In this document: in pieces, positions 1-21,448 of the stretch
How positions within the stretch are numbered: the stretch's first letter is position 1
Layout: each line of letters starts with the position of its first letter
NCBI GenBank assembly: GCA_002104945.1
Contig: MCFH01000001.1
Location: 1,329,001 to 1,393,000 of the forward strand
DNA length: 64,000 bases
Source of the DNA: Piromyces finnis
Taxonomy: Eukaryota > Neocallimastigomycota > Neocallimastigomycetes > Neocallimastigales > Neocallimastigaceae
Direction: 5' to 3'
Notes under the pieces: generated by a model
Told to the model about the DNA's origin: nothing
Database searches by the model: none
Seen by the model: the letters and a program-made list of their open reading frames with translations, nothing else
Translations under genes and position numbers: made by a program

Positions 1-2
1 GT

Positions 3-1493
3 GATGATGCTATCCCAGAAGAAGCTCCAGCTGGTACAAAGGAAGTTAAAAGAAGAAGAAGATTATCACCAGATGAAACTAGAATATTAGCAGAAATTTT
101 TGAACAAACTCAAAAGCCAAATGCAGCTTTAAGAAGTCGTTTAGCTCAACAATTAGATATGTCATCAAGAGCTGTTCAAATTTGGTTCCAAAACCGTCGC
201 GCTAAGCTTAAGAGAGATGCTTCTGAAGCTCAAAATAGTTATATTTTCGATAGAAATAGAAGATTAAGTCTTCATCTTTATGATCGTGACAACAATTATT
301 ATATGCCTGATGGTATGGATGGTGTTCCAAGAAGAGCTAGTTATTCAGTTGGTTATCCACAAGTCAATCAAAATTATCAACCAATGATGAATGGTCAAAA
401 TCAATATACAACTACAACTACTGGTCAAATGAATCAATATTCTCAAAATAATGGTTATGCTACTGGTAATTCTTTACAACCACAAACTAATAATATGACT
501 TATCAAAACCAAAACGTTTACATGGGACAACAACAAGTTACTCATGTCCAACCAATACAAGAAAGACAAATTCAACAATCTATTCCAAATGAACAAATTA
601 TGGTTAATAATACTAATAATGCTAATTACAATAATCAAAATCAACAACAAATGTATATTCAATATCAACAAGGAACTCAACAGGTTATTTCTAAACAAAA
701 TAATGGACAACAAATTCAACAAATTGTTAATCCAATGAATTATTCAAACAACAGTATGCCACCACCATCTCAAGCCCAAAATAATCAAATTTTACAACAA
801 ACCCAAAACAATAATCAAGTTATGGGAATTCAACAAATTGGTATTGTTGATCAACAACAAACTCAACAAAATCAACAACAATCTAATAATTACCCATTAA
901 CTACTGGAGCTGATCTCAATTCAAACTCCTCTACTACTATTGTTCAACAAAATAATAATAATGGTTTAACTGTCACTACTTCAGGTTCTAATATTTATAA
1001 TCAATCTCAACAACCAATGTCTGGACAAGTAAGAAATTTACCATCACCACCATTAAATAACAATAAGCAAATGAGCTCTCCATATAACTATGTCAATAAT
1101 ACTAATCCATCACAAAACAATAATCAACAACAAAATAATAATTCTCCATACATGAACCAAAATAATCAACAATACCAACAAGGAATGATAAATAATCAAC
1201 CACAAAATATTTACACCGGAAATGAACCATTATCCCCAGTCTCAAAGGAAAATAATAATGCTGGTGCTGCTGCTGGTAACTCAACTCCATTAAACTGGAC
1301 TACAAATGTTGTTGGAAATGAACAAGGTATTAATTTAAATATGAACACTAATGTTTCTACTCCATCATACAATAATTCAACCAATCAAATAAATAATAAC
1401 AATACTACACCAAATTTTAATAATAATTATTATCTTTCTTATCCAAATCAAAAGCAAATGAATAGTTCATATATTTCTCCAGTAGAATCATAA
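3..1493 (+). CDS. Homeodomain transcription factor, 5' end outside the window
   Basis: The frame is already open at base 3 and encodes 496 residues, so the start codon lies upstream of the window; the first in-frame ATG (159) falls inside the homeodomain and is not the start. The homeodomain covers about residues 14-73: a basic N-terminal arm (KRRRR), helices 1 and 2, and recognition helix 3 with W61-F-Q-N-R-R, so the DNA-contact residues equivalent to Gln50, Asn51 and Arg53 are present. The remaining ~420 residues are low complexity, very rich in Asn and Gln, with no second domain visible. Known role of the family: sequence-specific DNA binding in the nucleus. Targets cannot be inferred. No intron is seen in the visible part. 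The N/Q-rich tail may be an activation or self-assembly region (inference). Confidence 0.9.
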   Translation, partial: DDAIPEEAPAGTKEVKRRRRLSPDETRILAEIFEQTQKPNAALRSRLAQQLDMSSRAVQIWFQNRRAKLKRDASEAQNSYIFDRNRRLSLHLYDRDNNYYMPDGMDGVPRRASYSVGYPQVNQNYQPMMNGQNQYTTTTTGQMNQYSQNNGYATGNSLQPQTNNMTYQNQNVYMGQQQVTHVQPIQERQIQQSIPNEQIMVNNTNNANYNNQNQQQMYIQYQQGTQQVISKQNNGQQIQQIVNPMNYSNNSMPPPSQAQNNQILQQTQNNNQVMGIQQIGIVDQQQTQQNQQQSNNYPLTTGADLNSNSSTTIVQQNNNNGLTVTTSGSNIYNQSQQPMSGQVRNLPSPPLNNNKQMSSPYNYVNNTNPSQNNNQQQNNNSPYMNQNNQQYQQGMINNQPQNIYTGNEPLSPVSKENNNAGAAAGNSTPLNWTTNVVGNEQGINLNMNTNVSTPSYNNSTNQINNNNTTPNFNNNYYLSYPNQKQMNSSYISPVES

Positions 1494-3276
<1,783 letters not shown>

Positions 3277-3339
3277 CATAATCTTTAAATTGTATTCTTT
3301 AGCCTTCATAACAGTTTTTAAATTTATAAATATGAAAGA

Positions 3340-5234
3340 AGTATTTTTTAGAGGTATTTATTACACTCTGTTCAACATTTTATTATTTATAAACGTTGCT
3401 ATGGTGGCCTTTTCGCTGATGACATTATTCTGATTGTACCTAGCAAGATGAACCTTCAAAAGATGCCAAATCTAGTTTTTGATCAAGCTAATTTAAATAA
3501 AATGTCTTTTGGAAGAAATAAGTGTGGAATTATTGCCGTTAAACCTAATAAATCCCCTAATTATGTAGACCCAATCTATTACATCGGTATTTACTTAATT
3601 CCAATGGTTTCATGTTCTACTTGTCTTGGAATCCCATTCTACAAAGATCTTTCTCTAACTTCTATTCTATCTAGCATGTACAAAAAAGTTCAAAAATTTT
3701 TATTCTCTTTTAAGAGCTTTCTCATCAACAATTGTGTTCTTATTAGCCTAAAATATATAGTCATTTATTCCTATATTTTAAGTAAAGTCTCATATTATGC
3801 TTCATTACTTGGTTTCAACAAAAATAGAATTTATAGAGTTCAACTCCTAATCAATATTGTTACATTATGAAGTGTCAATAGCTTTCACAATAATAGTCTA
3901 AATAACAAATTTATATATTAGTCTTATTACTCTTAATAAATTTAAAGATATCTACCATTGCAGGTATTTGTTCTGCGCAACAAGTGAAATATTTTGTTAG
4001 GTGGTGAAAAGCGAACTACATTATTAAAGATTTCGTCCGACTTATTCCTCTCTTGTCTTGAGTCAAAAAAACTTATTCATTGCATAAGAAACTATTCTCT
4101 AATGCTAAAGATATTAGAGAATATTTGATAGTTTAACGAATTTGTAGAAACTAAAGATTTTACTAAATTATTTTATGAGCACCTCAAATTTTCATATAGC
4201 TACTACTGACTATTGAAAGCACGAAACAAATACAAGTTAGATGTTGCTAAATCACTAAATTAATTAATCCAGTTTGGTCTAACTACTGTTCATATTGCAA
4301 AAGTGGTAATTCAACATTAGTTAACTGAATGTTTAAGATTTAATGATATCCATATTAAACATTACAAATGCCTTGTCTGAATTATTTAATTATCATGACA
4401 AAAGTCATTCAAGAAGTCCCATCAATAATATAATGACATTAATAATAGAAATAACAATAGTAACATTAATAATAATAGTAATCATAGTAATAATTATATT
4501 AGAGCTAGTAGTATATATTGAAGATGATACTTTAAGTTTGAGTAACTCCTACAGTTTAAATAGTAATCATTAATTATAGCAAATAAAAATTTTATAAATT
4601 CCATTTCTCACTATGATAATAATTTTTATTATATATTTATGTGGAATTAACTAATGATGGCTTTAATAATTCAGTGAATATTAATATCTATATTAAAAAA
4701 AAAAAAAAATTTAAATCCTTTCTTGGGGAAAGAAGTTTAAACATTAATAATTATTCGAGGAAATGGAAAGAACTTTTCAAGTGTCGGATTAATCAAGATA
4801 CTTATGAAGGATTTCTATTTTTGGTGTTCATCATGGAACCTCTAACCATAATAGTGCCTTTTGAGCATTGACCTTTGTTGGCCAATGCTCAAAAGGTTTA
4901 TAGTAATAACCAAGAGTATTAATGCTGAAGAAACAATAAAATAGACCAGATTAACTAATGAATAACATAATTCTATTCCATAACTGAATTTGATCTCTGA
5001 GACTGAGTCACCATTGGAAGTCAAATAAAATTATTATACTCAAGTATAATAATGGCTTTCTTTAAAATTACTAGAATACATTTTATCCATTCTTTATTTA
5101 TTTATGTTAAGTTTTAAATTAAAAGGTAAAAATTTTAAAAATAAATTTAATTTTTGAATGTAGATGTATTATAATATTAAATAATAAAGATTTTAACATA
5201 ACACATTTGCTGCTATTATAAAAAAAAAAAAAAA
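3340..5234 (+). mobile_element. LINE copy B: decayed reverse transcriptase C-terminal part, Asn-rich region, 3' UTR and poly(A)
   Basis: An open frame through 3409-3870 reads LFADD (3409-3423), the catalytic box of non-LTR reverse transcriptases, then a KCG..VKP segment, a CLGIPF motif and a helical region of the type following the RT palm in LINE ORF2. From 3870 the frame breaks repeatedly; a CxxC-containing fragment near 4275-4320 resembles the C-terminal zinc knuckle of ORF2. An Asn/Ile-coding AAT/AAC region follows (4420-4520), then the tail shared with copy A (4640-4870) and a shared 3' UTR ending in a 14-A run (5221-5234). Frameshifts and stops show it cannot be active. The element is 5'-truncated; the left boundary is approximate. 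Confidence 0.8.
3409..3870 (+). pseudogene. Reverse transcriptase fragment (LINE ORF2, palm/thumb region)
   Basis: This is the longest surviving coding stretch of LINE copy B. It starts at the FADD motif (Phe-Ala-Asp-Asp; the two Asp are the metal-binding catalytic residues in the family) and runs ~150 codons to a TGA at 3868-3870. Fingers, most of the palm, and any endonuclease domain are absent. It is a remnant with no expected function. Confidence 0.8.
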
Positions 5235-5427
5235 ATTTTTTTTGCTTGATTTTAATCTAAGACAGATAAAAACATTTCAGGGAAGGAATACATATCGAAT
5301 TGTAAGCATTTAAAAATCTATATCATTATATTATTCACATCTTTATAAATATTCTATTATAGGCAAAATATACATTAAATCAAGTTGAATGCCTCGATAA
5401 TTAAAAAAGCTCTTTTATCATTTATTA

Positions 5428-5450
5428 TTATAATAATAATAATAATAATA

Positions 5451-5539
<89 letters not shown>

Positions 5540-5545
5540 TAATAA
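5428..5545 (+). repeat. (AAT)n microsatellite
   Basis: About 118 bp of AAT with one AAATAAT slip and a single AAC interruption at the end. It forms the left edge of LINE copy C. Confidence 0.9.
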
Positions 5546-6345
5546 AGAAATATGAAAATAAAAAATTAATTAAAAAAAGCTTCTAGATAGTGGTAATAGT
5601 AATAATGAAAATAATAACATTAATTATTTAGATTTTTATAATTTTTATTATATTTTAAATAATTTAGCTAATAATAGTTCTTACAAAAAGTATTTAAATT
5701 TCCCCAATAATAATTCAAAGAAATAAATAGTACTTTGATTTTGATAAATTTAATTATGCAATACACTTTTGAAAATTATTAGAAAAGTCTTTTTAAAATC
5801 GAGGAAGACTATTAAATAGCCAAGAATTTTAAAAATTAATAGTGTCAATGAAAATTATTGTAATGTTTTATCATTTGTATTAATTAAAATTATTTTTTAT
5901 TTTTTTAGTTTTTTTTTATATTATTTTTATAAAATTTTAATAGTAGACTTTTTGAGAAATGAAAATGATATCAGATAAAGTACTTTCATGAAATCTCAAT
6001 TTTTGGTAGTTACTGCTACAACACTTTTTACTAAACTATATTTTATATTATTTACTAATAATGTTAAATATTTAGGTTTAAAAGTAACAATTTATAATAT
6101 ACTGAAAAAATAATATAGTATATCATATAATAAATTTTGATTTTAATCATCAGGATTCATATTAAAAGATTAAAAAATATGATTATATTCAAGTATGGTA
6201 GTGATTTTTTTTTTTTTCTAATTTTTTAAAACTATTAAAACATATTATCCACTTTTTTTTATTTATTTATGTTTTTCATTTCATTTTATTTATATATATA
6301 TATTTAGTTTGTGATTAATATTATAAAAGTTCGAAAAAAAAAAAA
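5428..6345 (+). mobile_element. LINE copy C, strongly decayed 3' end beginning in an AAT tract
   Basis: An AAT tract (5428-5545) is followed by a degenerate Asn-rich segment with patchy similarity to copies A and B: the GCCAAGAAT..GTGTCAATG stretch near 5820-5850, the CAAGTATGGTAGTG stretch near 6190, the motif before TTATTTATTTATG (6250-6271), and a terminal A-run (6334-6345). The order of the matched blocks is the same as in copies A and B, which is the main argument. Internal indels are extensive. Boundaries are approximate. Confidence 0.5.
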
Positions 6346-9653
<3,308 letters not shown>

Positions 9654-10334
9654 ATTTAACTAAAACGTTTGAATTTAGTGTGTATAAACATTTTATGTAA
9701 AATAAACAAAAAAAATAGATTTAATTTTTTGTTTATTTTATTTAAAAGTATTTAAATTTTTTTTATTTAATAAGCATATTAAAATTTAATTAAAGTAATA
9801 TAAGCAAACAATAATAAATCATTCAATTTACCAATTAAAGCCAAAGCAAAAAAAAAGAACATACTAATTTAAAAAAATATTAAAATCATTAATTACAATA
9901 AAAGTCTACTTTATATCAAAAAATAAAGGTATAAAGGAATTCCATGTTAGGAAAAATGTTAGAATAAATAAATATTTCTTATTTTTCTCTCAAAAATCAT
10001 AAAAAATAAAAATAATAAAACAAATTAAAAATAAAAATAATAAAGCAATAGACTATTTTTTAAATAAAAATTGAGTTTTATTTTTTTTTTAAAATATTTT
10101 TTTTTTAAAAAAACTAAAAAAAAATAGAATTAATTGTTATAGAAACTATATTTCTTTATTTAAATGTGTTCTGTATACTTAGTAATATAGAAAAATATTA
10201 TATTTTTTAGAACAAAAGTATATTCATTTTATGTATTTATAATTGATATTTCATTTAATAATTTTTGTATTGCCAATGTTATGAATATTAAATGTAATAA
10301 TACTGTTTTTGAAGGATATATTTATCGAAAAGTC
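9654..10334. other. AT-rich intergenic region
   Basis: ARF1 3' UTR and spacer, mostly A/T runs, up to the target-site duplication of the next retro-insertion. No gene seen. Confidence 0.6.
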
Positions 10335-10346
10335 ATAATTGTATTT
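10335..10346 (+). repeat. Target-site duplication, left copy (12 bp)
   Basis: ATAATTGTATTT immediately left of the retro-insertion is repeated exactly at 11026-11037, directly after the A-rich tail. Twelve bases in A/T-rich DNA could match by chance, but the position at both edges supports a target-site duplication. Confidence 0.65.
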
Positions 10347-11025
10347 CAATAATCAATTCATCACTTACTCCCTGAAATGGAAGTAAGAAAAACAATTCAT
10401 AACTATATTTTTACATTCCTTCTTGGTGGAACTTTAGCTTATGATGAACTACAAATCGATAAGGCGGAACAAAGACATTTGAAAGAACAGCTCTACAGTT
10501 CATTAGGATCTCATGTCCCATATGTAGAGGGTCTCGCGGCTCTTCTTACTAAGCCTCTCAAAAAGTAGCTCAATGAAGCTACTTTTTGATAGGTTTAGTA
10601 AGACACCTAACGTAATCAAGAGCGCCGACGTCGTACCGATATGGCAAAGGAACATTCCTAATGTTCCGTACACAGGGTTCAATGTTAGTATTTCTTTGAA
10701 TGAAAACATTATGAGCTCATGGGAGAGTTTAGTGGACACCACACTATCGTACCTGATGTTACTACTCTTTTTTATTTCATTTAATTTATTAGGTAAGGAC
10801 CAATCCCACACAGTACGAATTGCAGAGTTCATTGAACTTTTATGCAACTTTAATAATTATTTTATATTTATATTTATATTTATATTTTTATATATATATA
10901 TTTTATTATTTTTATTTTATTATTATATCAATATGTATTATCATCTAATAAAATGTAATATTTCAAATTAAATAAATAAATACGTGAAAAAGTGTATTCT
11001 CTTCCTAGTCTAAAAGAAAAAAATA
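10347..11025 (+). mobile_element. 5'-truncated LINE, second subfamily (copy D)
   Basis: A 679-bp insertion between 12-bp direct repeats, ending in an A-rich tail (AAAAGAAAAAAATAA). It is visibly richer in G and C than its surroundings. An open frame from upstream of 10377 to 10568 encodes FTFLLGG, then YVEGLAALLTKPL; this resembles the FKFLLGG..TYEG..LLTK order in the ORF2 tail of copies A and B, so I read it as the C-terminus of a related ORF2. After a 26-bp inverted repeat, a second frame (10573-10971) is shared with copy E at 16284. The last ~300 bp aligns to copy E with about a dozen differences over the first ~200 bases. Confidence 0.75.
10545..10602. repeat. Near-perfect 26-bp inverted repeat with a 6-nt loop
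   Basis: The left arm (10545-10570, starting CTTACTAAGCC) and the right arm (10577-10602, ending GGTTTAGTAAG) are reverse complements with two mismatches; the loop is CAATGA. It overlaps the stop of the ORF2-like frame of copy D. It would form a strong hairpin in the element RNA. It could be a functional 3'-end structure or a rearrangement made during insertion. Confidence 0.85.
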
Positions 11026-11037
11026 ATAATTGTATTT
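11026..11037 (+). repeat. Target-site duplication, right copy (12 bp)
   Basis: Exact repeat of 10335-10346, directly following the A-rich tail of LINE copy D. Confidence 0.65.
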
Positions 11038-13822
11038 TTTTTTTAAAAAATGAAAAAAAGCAATGGATATTCTAAATTAAAATCAGAGCCTTAGTAGAAA
11101 CTCTTTATTCTTGAAAATTATTAATAAATAAAAAAATCTTGATAATTTTTTTTTCTTTTTTAAATAAAAAATACAAATTAGTAAAATAATAATAATAATA
11201 ATAATAATAATGTTTGTTATTCTTGCTTAAAGTATAGTTTAGCTAATATTTTATTTATTTATACATATTATTTGTTAGTATTTGTTATTTTTATTTTTTT
11301 TTTTTTGTTATATGTATTTATTTAGTTATTAGTTTTTATAAACATCAATTTAATAATTTATTATTATGAAAATAAAATACATTCCAAAATAATATTTTAT
11401 GTATTTTTTATGTATTTGTATTTTATAAAATTATAAATTAATATTGTACTACATTTTTTATTTGGTTATTTTTTTTTTTAAAAAAAAGGAATTAAGAAAG
11501 TTACAATATTTATATTATAAAAATAAATATAAATAAATAAAAGATTATAAAAAACCCAAATAGTTTTTTAAGTGTAAACTAAATTTATTCCTGACAATTA
11601 TTATATAAAATTTATTATATATTGCTGAAAATAAACTAACCCTTACAAAGCTATATTTTTTACTACAAAAATTAAAAAATACAAAAAAATATAAAAAATA
11701 CAAAGATTGACAAAAAATAAAAAATGAATATTCAAGTTTTTATGTAAGAATAAAGACCATCATTCTTTCCTTTTTTTTTTTTTTACTAATTTGTACCTGA
11801 AATTGCATCTTTTGATATACTATATTATAATATTTTAATTTATTAAAAGTATATAAAGATTAAAAAAAAAATATATTCTTTTATTTGTACATCAAGTTAA
11901 ATGTAAGATTTTTATATATATAGTTGTTATTAATTATAAAATGAGATATAAAATATATCCCATTTTATATAGCTTTCACAATATTCATTGTAATACTCTA
12001 ATAAATGTCCTACTAAGAATAGATTAATTAATTTTATTTTATTTAGAATGTCAAAATTATTCATTATTGACCCGTTTTTTATTTATTAATATAATTAATA
12101 CATATTTAATTTATTAGTCTTTTTACATTCTTTTTTTATAATTAACTTTGATTAGAAATTAACCAATAACGACATCAAATTCAATTTTATTCCATTTTAA
12201 CTCTTTAAATTGTTAAACCATTTCATCATCAAGTAAATTAAAAGATTTATGAATATTAATGTTACTGGAAGTAAATGATAAAAAAATAAAAACAGTAAAT
12301 TTTAATTAAATATATATATATAAATAAATTAATAGGTATTGATACGAAGTTATAATAGTATTATAATAATTAATAATTAATATATATGTATATATAAACC
12401 ATGGCATATTGACGACGTTTTGTTCACAACTAAAAAAATGAAATAATTGTAATATACCTATTTTTTGATGATATTATCAAAGGTATATTCTATTACTATT
12501 TAGTTATTACTTTTTAATTGGTAATAATAACAATGGTTACTTATAAAGTTTTAAGAAGTGGAGTATTTGATATATGTTTTTTTTATTTATTTTATGTTGG
12601 AATAAAATATAAGACGTAATATAAAAATTTAGAAAATTTTAAATAGTAAATATTAAATTTATCACTTTTTACAAAATTTAATAAATAGCAAACAATAAAA
12701 ATTAAAAGAAAAAAAGGAACAAAAACAAATTAATTTTTCTTTATCTAATTAAAACACAACTATTCCTTTTTTTTTATATTAATGAATGTATTATACCTTA
12801 TACCTTTAAGAGATTTAAGAAAAAAGCAATATTTTATTACATTATTACATATTATATTTTATTATAAATTTAACGATATTTGACAATGTCAAAAAGGGGT
12901 TTGTAACTCCAATAGTTAATGTATAATGGTTATAAATAATAAATAAATAAATAAAACATTATTATTATAGCTATCTGTATGAGGATTAATTGTAACCCAT
13001 TTCTATTTATTATTTTATCTTTGATTTATTTTTATATAAGACTATTGGTTTGATGAACTAAATTAATAAATTGGTTTATATGCTATTATATTAAAAAATA
13101 ATTAATAAAATTTATGTTTATTTTTTCAAAATCTATGATACTACCATTTTAAAGCTTAAATATTAATAAAATAGCAGGAAAAAATAGAATAGTATTTTCT
13201 ATATCTTTCTTACTATTATTAATTATTATTAATCCATTATTAAAATCGAAAATCAATTATTAAATTACTTATTGTTAATGTTTTAATTAAATGATTTTTT
13301 ATGACATTTTTTTTTATATACTATATTCCTTTTAATCATATATTATCAATGATATTATTTATAAAATTTAGATTTAATAGAGTTTGTCGTGTTTTCATTG
13401 GCTGAAAATATAGGCTATAATAATACATTGAATCAAAATAATTGTGTTAAATAATATATTAAGAAATATTAATGGATAAATTTTAATATATTGAATACAA
13501 ATAAATTTTAATCTTATAATATATTAAAAAAAAAAAAAAGTAATGGATCAATTTCCTTTATATATAAATTTTGTTTTTGTGTAATATTTATTTTTTCCGT
13601 AATTGTTTTTAATAGGATTAGATTTAATATTAAAACTTTATGTATATATCAGTATTGTAATATATGGAAATCATATATTATAATTCAATTCTAGTTCCTT
13701 GATTTTAAATAACATTTTAAAACACTTTACTAAAACTTAAAATTTCTATTAATAATTATTTTTAAAAAATTTTTTTTTCTTCTTCTTTTTTTTATCAACA
13801 ATTATATATATAATTTTTTATC
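11038..13822. other. Very AT-rich intergenic region upstream of DAHP synthase
   Basis: About 2.8 kb of A/T-rich DNA with a short AAT run near 11190-11211 and several T or A runs. I see no coding frame, RNA gene or recognisable element. The DAHP synthase promoter lies at the right end, where a long T/TTC-rich stretch (13767-13793) precedes the start codon. Confidence 0.6.
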
Positions 13823-15493
<1,671 letters not shown>

Positions 15494-16269
15494 ATTAATT
15501 AAAATTACTCAATTTATTAATTTTAAATGGAATACATTTTTTTTTACAATATAATTATGTATAAACTTTTTAGAGATTATAAACATTAAAAAATCGGGGA
15601 AAAATTAATTAATATAAAAATCCAAACAATAATTTTAAGAAGCTAATAATCAGTACTTTTTTTTATTATTATAAAATATTTTTCTAAAAGTTATAATTTC
15701 TTTTTTGAGTTAACGAATAATTAATTATAATAACTTAGAGAAACAAACATTCATTCAAATAACATAATAAATTAATATGTTTTTTTCTATAAATAATCAA
15801 GTTTATTAATTTCCAATACATAGAATAAGCAAATACAAAAACAAAACAAAAACAAAACAAAAAAACCAAAAAAAAAACCAAAAAAAAAAAAAAACCAAAA
15901 TAGAAAAACATGAAAACATAATACACACTATATTAAATTTATAATATTATATATTTCAATGAAGTATATTTTGAAAAAGAAAATAATTAATAAATAATTT
16001 ATAATAAATATATATATTTTTAATATTTTTTTTTTTTTAATTTTTTGTAAAGTGTTTTTTCTGTTTAATCTTATAAGTGTAAAAATAAAATTAATTTTTT
16101 TTTTGAGAAATGATGCCAGAATATCAAAATATAGGTTTTCTATTTTAAAAATTAAATATAAAGATAGAACTACTTGTATTATTTAATAGAGAATAATATA
16201 CCATTTAATTTGAATAGTACAAATAGAAAATTTGTGTTTTGAGATTTAATAAAACATATAATTCGATCT
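15494..16269. other. AT-rich intergenic region
   Basis: DAHP synthase 3' UTR and spacer. It contains a purine-rich stretch of AAAC/AACC repeats (15834-15900) but no gene. Confidence 0.6.
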
Positions 16270-16283
16270 ATATTCCGATATTT
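16270..16283 (+). repeat. Target-site duplication, left copy (14 bp)
   Basis: ATATTCCGATATTT abuts the left end of LINE copy E and recurs exactly at 16583-16596 after its poly(A). The CCG core makes a chance match unlikely. Confidence 0.9.
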
Positions 16284-16582
16284 CAGGGTTCAATGTTAGT
16301 ATTTCTTCGAATAAAAACATTATTAGCTCATGGGAGAGTTTAGTGGACACTACACTTTCGTACCTGATGTTACTTTTCTTTTTTATTTCATTTAATTTAT
16401 TAGGTGAGGACCAATCCCACACAGTACGAATTGTAGAGTTCATTGAACTTTTATACAACTTAAATAATTATTTTATATTTATATATATATATATTATTTT
16501 TATTTATTATATATTATATCGATATGTATTATCAAATTAAATAAATAAGTATTCTCTTCCTAGTCTAAAAAAAAAAAAAAAA
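16284..16582 (+). mobile_element. 5'-truncated LINE, second subfamily (copy E)
   Basis: A 299-bp insertion starting at CAGGGTTCAATG, matching 10673 onward in copy D, and ending in TAGTCT plus a ~16-A run. It is flanked by a perfect 14-bp target-site duplication, the classic mark of target-primed reverse transcription. The alignment to copy D keeps one frame open in both (GFNVSIS, SSWESLVDTTLSYLML, DQSHTVR) with several synonymous differences and no indels over ~200 bases, then diverges in the A/T-rich 3' UTR. It carries no complete gene. The intact duplication suggests a fairly recent insertion. Confidence 0.92.
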
Positions 16583-16596
16583 ATATTCCGATATTT
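16583..16596 (+). repeat. Target-site duplication, right copy (14 bp)
   Basis: Exact copy of 16270-16283, immediately after the poly(A) tail of LINE copy E. Confidence 0.9.
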
Positions 16597-17301
16597 AATA
16601 ATGCAAGAGATACTTTGTAAATATTTTTAAATTAATAACTAGTATATACTACATACTCTATTTTCCAATATTGTAATGATAAGAACATTTTTTTTTTAGT
16701 GTACAAATATCAAAAGTGCTTAATTATCACTATTTTAATATTTATTAATCTTAGTCATATATATATAAAAGGATATTATAGTATAGATTACTACTTTAAT
16801 GTTAACAGAAAAATAGTATTACTATAATATTCAGCCATTATTAAAAACCAAACAATACATATGTTTTCTTTTATACTTAAAAATTCAAATAAGATGCTGC
16901 TAAATAAAAGAGGACAATAGATTAATGATATTTTTTCTAGCCTATTGTCAATAGTTTTTTTTTTTTTTATTTTGTTTTATGAATTTTTATAATGTAATGG
17001 TTGTTTTTAGCATTTATTTAATAGTTTAGATATTTATATAGTTTCGTTCTAATATTAAAATCTTTATATATATAAAAAAACAATTTATAAAAGGTTTATA
17101 AATATTCAAACACATTATTATTATTATTATATGATTACTCATTTTCATCAATAATTTATTAAAGTATAATTATTTTTTTATTTATCATTATATATAGGTA
17201 TTGTAATTTATATAATTAATTATAATAATATATTACAAATGTATTTTTTCATTTTTTACACTATTTTATTTTGTTACTATTTTTATTTTTTTTTTTTTTT
17301 T

Positions 17302-17349
<48 letters not shown>

Positions 17350-17513
17350 CTAATATTAATAATATAACTATTTATTTATTTTAATTTTTTTTTTTTTTTG
17401 TAATGTTTTTATTGTCATTAGGTAAACATTATAAAAATATTTATATAAATGAATATATATTATATATTTGTTTTAAAACTAATAAAAGTATTAAACAAAT
17501 GTAATAAAATATT
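16597..17513. other. AT-rich intergenic region with long poly-T tracts
   Basis: Spacer downstream of muskelin (which lies on the minus strand). It includes a 44-T run (17304-17347) preceded by another 16 T (17286-17301). No gene seen. Confidence 0.7.
17304..17347. repeat. Uninterrupted 44-base poly-T tract
   Basis: Homopolymer on the plus strand, i.e. poly-A on the strand of muskelin, about 170 bp past its stop codon. The length may be affected by assembly error. Confidence 0.9.

Positions 17514-21448
<3,935 letters not shown>

Noticed and set aside
10503-10847. 114-codon minus-strand frame over the LINE insertion
   Set aside because: It is antisense to the element; strand is fixed by the A-rich tail, the duplication and the ORF2-like frame on the plus strand.
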